Shown: positions 58,555 to 64,000 of the stretch, piece after piece | Numbering within the stretch: position 1 is the first letter of the stretch | Layout: every line of letters starts with the position of its first letter | Source: Alphaproteobacteria bacterium HGW-Alphaproteobacteria-3 | GTDB lineage: Bacteria; Pseudomonadota; Alphaproteobacteria; Parvibaculales; Parvibaculaceae | DNA: 64,000 nt | Direction: 5' to 3' | NCBI GenBank assembly: GCA_002842875.1 | Contig: PHEF01000001.1 | Span: 46,786 to 110,785 of the forward strand | Position numbers and translations under genes: made by a program | Notes under the pieces: model-generated | What the model was told of the DNA's origin: nothing | Seen by the model: the letters and a program-made list of their open reading frames with translations, nothing else | Database searches by the model: none

Positions 58555-58959
58555 GAGCACCCAAACAAGGACGTCATGGCCCGGCTCGTCCGGGCCATCC
58601 ACGTCTTTCTTAAGGGCACATGCCGCAAAGACGTGGATGACCCGCATAAAGCGGGTCATGACGACATGCCCGGCGACGGCGCCGTGCTTCGCCTGCAACC
58701 GCTTCAGGAAACCGAATTTCGCATTGGCCGGGCCCACGATCAGGATTTCACCCGCACCGGCAAGCTTGTCCGCCACTTCGTCGAAGAACTCCGCATCTTC
58801 CGACTGACGCCAGCTCGCACGTCCGGTGAACTGCGCATGCTTGCGCGTCGCCTTGTGTTTCGGCGTCACCTTGCCGGCCTCGGCCTCGTCCGCATTGAAG
58901 TCGAGAATGCGCGCCTCGTGGTGATCGATCCAGACGACGGCGTGGTAGTGATTGGTCAT
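58468..58959 (-). pseudogene. eRF1-like translational machinery protein with lost 3' end
   Basis: The first about 100 residues (MTNHYHAVVWIDHHEARILDFNADEAEAGKVTPKHKATRKHAQFTGRASWRQSEDAEFFDEVADKLAGAGEILIVGPANAKFGFLKRLQAKHGAVAGHVV) match the small proteins annotated as translational machinery protein, related to eRF1 domain 3. The family normally continues for about 30 residues after GHVV. Here the frame enters a palindromic repeat and then antisense of the alpha/beta hydrolase gene, giving an unrelated tail MTRFMRVIHVFAAC... Function doubtful. Confidence 0.75.
58569..58664. repeat. palindromic repeat element (MITE/REP-like)
   Basis: About 96 bp. Outer arms CGTCAT/ATGACG, hairpin 1 ATGGCCCGG/CCGGGCCAT (58576-58598), inner long-range pair CCACGTCTTT (58599-58608) / AAAGACGTGG (58627-58636), and hairpin 2 ATGACCCGC/GCGGGTCAT (58637-58659). 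The motif family (CGTCATGGCCCGG..CCATCCACGTCTTT) is a common dispersed palindrome in alphaproteobacterial genomes. This copy truncates the eRF1-like gene. Confidence 0.85.
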
Positions 58960-59030
58960 GGGTGCCTCCCGGAAATTTCAGCGATTATAACGAGATGCGG
59001 GCGCGTCGCGCTGCGGCAGAATGGCCTGCG

Positions 59031-59110
59031 TCATAGCGTCTTCAAGTCATAGCGTCTTCAAGTCATGGCGTCTTCAAGTCATGGCGTCTTCAAGTCATGG
59101 CGCCTTCAAA
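59031..59110. repeat. 16-bp tandem repeat array
   Basis: Unit TCATAGCGTCTTCAAG (or TCATGG variant). Copies 59031-59046 and 59047-59062 are identical, 59063-59078 and 59079-59094 differ by one base, and a degenerate fifth copy (59095-59110) contains the stop codon and last codons of the SDR gene. The array therefore grew from the 3' end of that gene. A likely variable-number locus. Confidence 0.92.
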
Positions 59111-59976
59111 AGCGCCTTCAATCCTTCGCGGTAGGTCGGATAGGCAAGCGCGACGCCAAGCTCGCCATGAATGAGCGCGTTGGAAACGCGCCGCGAGGCC
59201 ATGTAGAAGCTTCGCGCCATGGGCGACAGCGCGGCCTCCTCGAAGGGAATTTCGGGCGGCGGCGTCCGCCCCAGAAGCTCCGCCGCATAGGCGACGACAT
59301 CCGTCGCGGGTGCGGGCTCGTCGTCGCAGACATTGTAGATCGCGCCGGGGCGCGGCCTCGCCATCGACGCTTCGAGCACATTGGCGATATCCTCCACATG
59401 GATGCGCGAGAAAATCTGCCCTGCCTTCACGATGCGTTTCGCCGTGCCGTCGAGCACGCCCTTGAGCTGGTTCCGCCCCGGCCCGTAGATGCCCGCGAGC
59501 CGGAAGATATGCAGCGGCAGCCCGCTTTCGCGCGCAAGCGCCTGCCATGCGCGCTCGGCCGAGGCGCGCCGGTCGCTGCGCGCCGCATTCGGGTCGAGCG
59601 GCGTTTCTTCCGTCACCCACTCCCCTTTCCGGTCGCCGTAAACGCCGGTGGTCGAAAGATAGGCGGCCCAGCGGATTTCCGGCGCGAGCGACGCGAGCAC
59701 GCCCCGATGCGCCGCAAGAACGGGATCGCCTGCCGCCTCCTCCGGCGGGATGGAAACCAGAAGATGCGTCGTGCCCTGAAGCGCCCCATCGGGGTCGTCC
59801 AGCGGCTTTCCCTCGGCGAAGAGGAACGGCTCGATCCCCGCCGCCTTCAACCGTTCGGCGCCCTCCTCCGTCCGGCATGTGCCCGCCACCGCGAAGCCGC
59901 TTGAGGCGAGCCGCCGCGCGAAGACCCGCGCGCTGTAGCCGCAGCCGAAGCAGAAGAGTTTTCCGGCACCCGCCAT
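59095..59976 (-). CDS. extended SDR family NAD(P)-dependent epimerase-like protein (YeeZ-like)
   Basis: 293 residues. An atypical nucleotide motif FCFGCGYSARVFARRLASSG stands for the Rossmann glycine loop. STTGVYGDRKGEWVTEETPL has the Ser/Tyr region, and FRLAGIYGPGRN and IFSRIHVEDIANVLEASM are family landmarks. Similar to YeeZ-type uncharacterised SDR proteins. The substrate is unknown. Its 3' end borders the tandem repeats. Confidence 0.88.
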   Translation of the reverse strand: MAGAGKLFCFGCGYSARVFARRLASSGFAVAGTCRTEEGAERLKAAGIEPFLFAEGKPLDDPDGALQGTTHLLVSIPPEEAAGDPVLAAHRGVLASLAPEIRWAAYLSTTGVYGDRKGEWVTEETPLDPNAARSDRRASAERAWQALARESGLPLHIFRLAGIYGPGRNQLKGVLDGTAKRIVKAGQIFSRIHVEDIANVLEASMARPRPGAIYNVCDDEPAPATDVVAYAAELLGRTPPPEIPFEEAALSPMARSFYMASRRVSNALIHGELGVALAYPTYREGLKALLKAP

Positions 59977-60034
59977 CGCTTCCTTGCCCTTCTTTCACTT
60001 GCCAGAAGGATGCGCCGGGGCGAGGCTGTGCGCC

Positions 60035-60796
60035 ATGAAAAACCCGTCCGCTCTTCTTCTCGTCCTTCCCTTCCTTCTCGCACCGGTCATGGCGTCGGCG
60101 CAAGAGACGCCCGCAGACCCCGCGAGCTACGAAGCCTGCGTCGCCCTCATCGAGAACGACGCTGCGTCGGCGCTCGAGATGGCGAAGACGCTGCAGCACC
60201 GGAGCGGCGAGACGGAGGCGGGCGGCGCGCATTGCGAGGCGCTCGCCCTGAAGCAGCTCGGGCGTCCGGCCGAGGCGGGCAAGGCGTTTTTCAATCTCGC
60301 CGAGCGGCTGCAGCGCGCCGAAGATGCGTTGCGCTCCGACATCTATGCGCAGGCGGGCGATGCCTGGGTGCTGGCGGACGAATACGATCTCGCGATTCGC
60401 GCCTATGACAATGCCATCGCGCGCATGCCGGACCAGGCGGGCTTCTACGAGGGGCGTGCGCGGGTGAAGGCGCTTGCCGGCAAGTGGGAAGGCGCGCGCG
60501 ACGATGCCGCCGAAGCGCTGGCACGCGATCCGAATTTTCCCGCCGCCATGCTCATCCGCTCGGCGGCAAGCCGCACGCTCGGAAATCCGCGCGCCGCGCT
60601 TGCCGATGCGAACCACGCGGTCGAACTCAATCCCCACAGCCTCGATGCCCTGCTTGAGCGCGGTCTCGTCCACATGGCGCTTGGCGACAAGGCGAGCGCC
60701 TGGGGCGACTGGTCGAATGCGGTGAGATATGCAAAGGAAGCGGGCCGCGAGAACGATCCGGCAGCGCTTGCCGCCGCACATTATCTGAGCCAGTAA
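60035..60796 (+). CDS. secreted TPR-repeat protein
   Basis: 253 residues from [23 protein letters not shown] (signal peptide, cleavage after AQ near 23). Several degenerate tetratricopeptide repeats follow ([91 protein letters not shown]). A periplasmic scaffold-like protein of unknown partner. Its 3' end overlaps queG by 16 nt in convergent orientation. Confidence 0.87.
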   Translation: MKNPSALLLVLPFLLAPVMASAQETPADPASYEACVALIENDAASALEMAKTLQHRSGETEAGGAHCEALALKQLGRPAEAGKAFFNLAERLQRAEDALRSDIYAQAGDAWVLADEYDLAIRAYDNAIARMPDQAGFYEGRARVKALAGKWEGARDDAAEALARDPNFPAAMLIRSAASRTLGNPRAALADANHAVELNPHSLDALLERGLVHMALGDKASAWGDWSNAVRYAKEAGRENDPAALAAAHYLSQ

Positions 60797-61926
60797 CGCC
60801 ACTCGTCGCGCACGTCTTTATCTTCTTCTTTTTCAAGCGCCGCGGCCGCGTGTTCGCGTACCTTTTCGGGCGCCAGCCGTCCGAGCGCCCAGACCGCCAT
60901 GGCGCGCACCTGCGTCGAGGCATCTTCGAGCAACGCCCGCACCTCTTCCACGAGCGCGGCTTCCTCCGAATTGCCGATCGCAATCAGCACGTTCCGCACG
61001 AAACGGTCGCGGCCGATCCGCTTGACGGGCGAGCCCGAAAAGAAAGCGCGGAACGCAACATCGTCGAAACGCGCGAGTTCGGCGAGCAGCGGGCCTCGCA
61101 ATTCCTCGCGCGCGTGAAACGCGTCCTCGCGCGTGCGCTGCGCGAACTTGTTCCAGGGGCAGACGGCAAGGCAGTCGTCGCAGCCATAGATGCGATTGCC
61201 CATCGGCTCGCGGAATTCGCGCGCGATGTGTCCCTTGTGCTCGATGGTGAGGTAGGAAATGCAGCGCCGCGCATCGAGTTCGTAAGGTGCCGGGAAGGCT
61301 TTGGTCGGACAGATGTCGAGGCAGCGGCGGCACTCTCCGCAGCGATCGTCATGGGTTTCATCGGCGGCCAGATCGAGCGTCGTGAAGATCGCGCCGAGGA
61401 AGAACCACGAACCGAGTTTTCGCGACACGAGATTGGTGTGCTTGCCCTGCCAGCCGAGACCCGCCGCCTGCGCGAACGGCTTTTCCATCACGGGCGCCGT
61501 ATCGACAAAGACTTTCACCTCCGCGCCGCTCGTCTCGGCAAGCCATCGCGCGACCTGCTTCAGCCTCTTCTTCACGAGGTCGTGGTAGTCGCGGTTCTGC
61601 GCATAGACCGAGATTGCCGCGCGGTCGCGCCGTTCGAGCGCCTCCCGCGGGTCGATTTCGGGCCCGTAGTTCATCGCCAGCATGATGACCGATTTTGCGT
61701 CAGGCCAGAGCGTCTTCGGGTCCGCGCGGCGTTCCGCCGTCTCCGCCATCCAGCCCATGCCGCCGTGACACCCGAGGTCGAGCCAGTGCCGCAGCCGTTC
61801 GGGGAGATCGGGACGGGCATCGGCGCGCGCGATGCCGATATCGTCGAAGCCCGCGTCCCGCGCCTGCGCGGCGAGTTCGCCGCGCAGTGCCGTCAGGTCT
61901 TTCGGCTCAGAAGTCGAGATTGGCAT
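60781..61926 (-). CDS. queG: epoxyqueuosine reductase
   Basis: 381 residues from [33 protein letters not shown]. Cobalamin-binding N-terminal region ([58 protein letters not shown]). Two 4Fe-4S motifs [16 protein letters not shown] and [15 protein letters not shown]-terminal HEAT-like repeats bind tRNA. Catalyses the last step of queuosine synthesis in tRNA anticodons. The end of the gene overlaps the TPR gene. The start overlaps the GST stop by 20 nt. Confidence 0.96.
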   Translation of the reverse strand: MPISTSEPKDLTALRGELAAQARDAGFDDIGIARADARPDLPERLRHWLDLGCHGGMGWMAETAERRADPKTLWPDAKSVIMLAMNYGPEIDPREALERRDRAAISVYAQNRDYHDLVKKRLKQVARWLAETSGAEVKVFVDTAPVMEKPFAQAAGLGWQGKHTNLVSRKLGSWFFLGAIFTTLDLAADETHDDRCGECRRCLDICPTKAFPAPYELDARRCISYLTIEHKGHIAREFREPMGNRIYGCDDCLAVCPWNKFAQRTREDAFHAREELRGPLLAELARFDDVAFRAFFSGSPVKRIGRDRFVRNVLIAIGNSEEAALVEEVRALLEDASTQVRAMAVWALGRLAPEKVREHAAAALEKEEDKDVRDEWRYWLR

Positions 61927-62587
61927 AGAGTTTCGGCGGCGGCATGCCGGCCACATGATCGGCGAGGATCCCGCGAAAGCCGGGACGCGACTTGATGCGG
62001 ACATACCAGTCCTTCGCACCCTGATACTGCGCCCAGGGCACATCGCCCACATAGTCGAGGCAGGAGAGATGCGCGGCCGCCGTAAGGTCCGCAAGCGTCA
62101 GCGCCTCGCCCGCAAGCCAGTTCCGCTCCTCCATCAGGTAACAGATGTAATCGAGATGGTAGCGCAGGTTGTGAAGCGCGGCGCGCACCACGATCATGTC
62201 CGGCGCACCGCCGCCATCGGCCGCGCTGAGAAAGCGCCGCGTCACCTTCTCGAAGATAAGCCCGTCCGATACTTCGGCGGCGAATTTCCGGTCGAACCAG
62301 TCGACGAGGCGCCGCACTTCCGCGCGCGCCAGCGGCTCTTCCGGCAGAAGCTTCACGCCGGGCGCCGTTTCTTCCAGATATTCCGCAATGGGCGTCGCGC
62401 CGGAAACGGGCTCACCCTCCTCGACCAGCAGCACGGGCACCTCGCCTGCCGGGTTCAGCATCAGGAATTCGTCGCGGCGTTCCCAGTCGCGCTCTTCCAC
62501 GAGTTCGAAGTCGAGGCCCTTTTCGGCCATGACCAGGCGCACCTTGCGGCAGGCGGGAGAAATCGGCAGATGGTAAAGCTGGCGCAT
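61907..62587 (-). CDS. glutathione S-transferase
   Basis: 226 residues from [74 protein letters not shown], the thioredoxin-like N-domain with SPACRKVR at the active site and the GxVPVL cis-Pro. The C-terminal helical domain contains [25 protein letters not shown] (N-capping box). Transfers glutathione to electrophiles or acts as a reductase. Precedes queG and overlaps it by 20 nt. Confidence 0.93.
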   Translation of the reverse strand: MRQLYHLPISPACRKVRLVMAEKGLDFELVEERDWERRDEFLMLNPAGEVPVLLVEEGEPVSGATPIAEYLEETAPGVKLLPEEPLARAEVRRLVDWFDRKFAAEVSDGLIFEKVTRRFLSAADGGGAPDMIVVRAALHNLRYHLDYICYLMEERNWLAGEALTLADLTAAAHLSCLDYVGDVPWAQYQGAKDWYVRIKSRPGFRGILADHVAGMPPPKLYANLDF

Positions 62588-63960
62588 GGGCTCGCGGGGT
62601 TGTTTGTTATTTCTTGTCGGGTTCGGGGGCGCTTCCTGCGGCGAGTTCCTCGATGATCGGGCAGTCGGGACGGTCGTCCCCGTGGCATTTCCGCATGAGC
62701 GTCGAGAGCGTCGCACGCATGGCGCGCAGGCCCTCGATCTTGTCGTCGATCTCCGCCACATGGCTCGCGGCAATCGCCTTCACATCGGCGCTGGAACGCT
62801 CGCGGTCGCGATAGAGCGCGAGCAGGTCGCGGCACTGCGCCACCGTGAAGCCGAGCGAGCGGGCGCTGGCGATGAAGCGCAGCGTATGCACGTCTTCCTG
62901 CGAATAGGCGCGGTAACCGTTCGCCGTGCGGTCCGCGCTCTCGATCAGCGCGATGTCCTCGTAATAGCGAATGGTCTTGGCAGGCACGCCGGAGCGGGCT
63001 GCCGCCTCTCCGATATTCATGTCTCTCAGCTCGCGTCCGGATGCCCAGTCCGGCGAGCGTGCGGCCTTCGGCTTCCGCCGCCTCGCTGACCGCATTGTCG
63101 ATGCCGAGAAGCCGCACCTGATCGGGCGTCAGCGGCGGATTGGGAATGAACTGCGTGAAGAAGGCCATGGCCTTCGCCACGAATACCGGGACCGGCAGCA
63201 GGGGGCGCTTGCGGGCAATGTTCACCAGCAGCAATTCCATCAGTTCACGGAAGGTCTTCTTTTCCGGCCCGCCGAATTCGTAGACCTTGCCGCCGGTATC
63301 GTTCCGCTCGACGATCCGCGCCACGCCCTCGGCAACATCCTTCACATAGACGGGTTGCATGTGCATCGTCCCGCCGCCGATCAGCGGCAGCACGGGAGAA
63401 AGCCGGGCCATGCCGGCAAAGCGGTTGAAGAAGCTGTCTTCCGGTCCGAAGACGATCGAGGGCCGCACGATGGCCGCGTCCGGGAAGGCCTCGCGCACCG
63501 CCTTCTCGCCCGCCGCCTTGGCGCGCGCATAGCCGGACGTGCCTTCCTCATCCGCGCCGATCGCCGAGATGTGGACGAGTTTCGCCACGCCCGCCGCAGC
63601 GGCGGCACGCGCGATGCGGCCGGCGCCTTCCGCCATGACCGCGTCGAAGGTCTGCTTGCCGCTTTCGTTCATGATGCCGACGAGGTTCACAACGGCGACC
63701 GCGCCCGCGACCGCCGCCTGCACGGAAGCCTCGTCGCGGATATTCGCCTGCACGGGTTCCACCTGGCCCACCACGCCCATGGGGCGCAGATAATGCGCAT
63801 CGTTCGGACGGCGCACCGCCACGCGCACCCGGTAGCCGCGCCGCGCCAGCGCATGAACGATATGGCGGCCGAGAAAGCCGGAACCGCCGAAGACCGTCAC
63901 CATGCCGCCTGCCGGCCGCGCACTCTTCATCATTTCCCGGTCTGCGCTATCCACGCTCAT
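62461..63960 (-). CDS. complex I NDUFA9-like NAD(P)-binding protein with lost stop codon
   Basis: Residues 1-307 (63040-63960) are a Rossmann-fold NDUFA9-type protein: VTVFGGSGFLGRHIVHALARRGYRVRVAVRRP, VNLVGIMNESGKQTFDAVMAEGAGRIARAA, HISAIGADEEGTSGYARAKAAGEKAVRE, RPSIVFGPEDSFFNRFA, and the C-terminal PPLTPDQVRLLGIDNAVSEAAEAEGRTLAGLGI. The family ends about 15 residues later (usually ILPSYLWRFRP-like). Here the frame goes on for 192 codons through cueR and into gst as nonsense sequence, so the 3' end was deleted or frameshifted. The core enzyme fold is probably intact. It may assemble or stabilise NADH dehydrogenase. Confidence 0.8.
   Translation of the reverse strand: MSVDSADREMMKSARPAGGMVTVFGGSGFLGRHIVHALARRGYRVRVAVRRPNDAHYLRPMGVVGQVEPVQANIRDEASVQAAVAGAVAVVNLVGIMNESGKQTFDAVMAEGAGRIARAAAAAGVAKLVHISAIGADEEGTSGYARAKAAGEKAVREAFPDAAIVRPSIVFGPEDSFFNRFAGMARLSPVLPLIGGGTMHMQPVYVKDVAEGVARIVERNDTGGKVYEFGGPEKKTFRELMELLLVNIARKRPLLPVPVFVAKAMAFFTQFIPNPPLTPDQVRLLGIDNAVSEAAEAEGRTLAGLGIRTRAERHEYRRGGSPLRRACQDHSLLRGHRADRERGPHGERLPRLFAGRRAYAALHRQRPLARLHGGAVPRPARALSRPRAFQRRCEGDCREPCGGDRRQDRGPARHACDALDAHAEMPRGRPSRLPDHRGTRRRKRPRTRQEITNNPASPCASFTICRFLPPAARCAWSWPKRASTSNSWKSATGNAATNS
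62607..63020 (-). CDS. cueR: Cu(I)-responsive MerR regulator CueR
   Basis: 137 residues from MNIGEAAARSGVPAKTIRYYEDIALIESADRTANGYRAYSQEDVHTLRFI (winged HTH of MerR). The metal loop KCHGDDRPDCPII gives Cys112 and Cys120, exactly the E. coli CueR ligands for Cu(I), and the dimer helix lies between. Activates copper export genes, but none is visible here. The ATG lies only 20 nt past the last recognisable codon of the NDUFA9-like gene, so its original promoter may be lost. Confidence 0.94.
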   Translation of the reverse strand: MNIGEAAARSGVPAKTIRYYEDIALIESADRTANGYRAYSQEDVHTLRFIASARSLGFTVAQCRDLLALYRDRERSSADVKAIAASHVAEIDDKIEGLRAMRATLSTLMRKCHGDDRPDCPIIEELAAGSAPEPDKK

Positions 63961-64000
63961 CTGGCCTCGCCTTTCGCTCTCAACGCCCCGCCGGGCTCCC

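Noticed and set aside
59031..59110. CRISPR-like array
   Set aside because: Units are contiguous 16-bp copies without spacers, hence a simple tandem repeat.

Overview
The window is a GC-rich stretch of an alphaproteobacterial chromosome. About 41 kb of it (position 1 to roughly 40.1-41.5 kb) is the right part of a lambda-like siphovirus prophage with its cargo genes, and the last 22.5 kb is host chromosome. The host genes (lepA, pheS, pheT, rplT, rpmI, infC, queG, cueR, a complex I NDUFA9-like gene, an I78-inhibitor lipoprotein) resemble a Hyphomicrobiales/Parvibaculum-type bacterium. That placement is inferred from protein sequence only.

Prophage late region (1-15.9 kb, minus strand, transcribed right to left): terS, terL, gpW-type connector, portal, S49 protease with a nested scaffold gene, decoration protein, major capsid protein, head-tail joining proteins, tail terminator-like protein, tail tube, tail assembly chaperones G and GT joined by a classical -1 slippery heptamer, tape measure, and the start of a DUF2460 tail-tip gene. 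Two toxin-antitoxin cassettes (parDE and higBA) sit inside this operon on the opposite strand. The large terminase carries a 366-residue intein inside its Walker A loop. This intein lacks the normal N-terminal nucleophile and has the Trp-Cys-Thr signature of class 3 inteins plus a LAGLIDADG endonuclease domain.

Early region (16-30.5 kb): a small plus-strand group with a DUF3489 gene, then a long minus-strand operon. In transcription order it runs: AlpA-like HTH, two hypothetical proteins, Sak4-type ATPase, possible ssDNA-binding protein, SF2 helicase, DUF6511, Cas4-like Fe-S nuclease, primase-helicase, a 410-bp non-coding block (three 68-bp repeats and competing hairpins, possible origin), RuvC-like nuclease, DUF6362, tacAT, a ParB-adenine/cytosine-N4 methyltransferase fusion and a C5 methyltransferase.

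Accessory region (30.6-41.2 kb): a terminator-bounded, divergently transcribed four-gene module (two unrecognised proteins facing an XRE-HEXXH peptidase and a PIN nuclease), a low-GC DUF2254-like membrane protein, a four-gene serine recombinase cassette that is the only integrase seen, a secreted SNase-type nuclease and a small hypothetical. The four-gene module is the best candidate in the window for an undescribed defence or conflict system.

Host region (41.5-64 kb): tRNA-Ser(GGA), lepA, enoyl-CoA hydratase, a potassium channel, rpmI-rplT-pheS-pheT, ccdAB, VOC, LLM oxidoreductase, GDPD, infC, glycosyltransferase, alpha/beta hydrolase, SDR, TPR protein, queG, GST, cueR and an NDUFA9-like gene. 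Several host genes look altered. infC has a non-ATG start and lacks about 37 codons of its N-terminal domain. infC is separated from rpmI-rplT by 4.8 kb. An eRF1-like gene has lost its 3' end to a palindromic repeat. The NDUFA9-like gene has lost its stop codon and reads through cueR.
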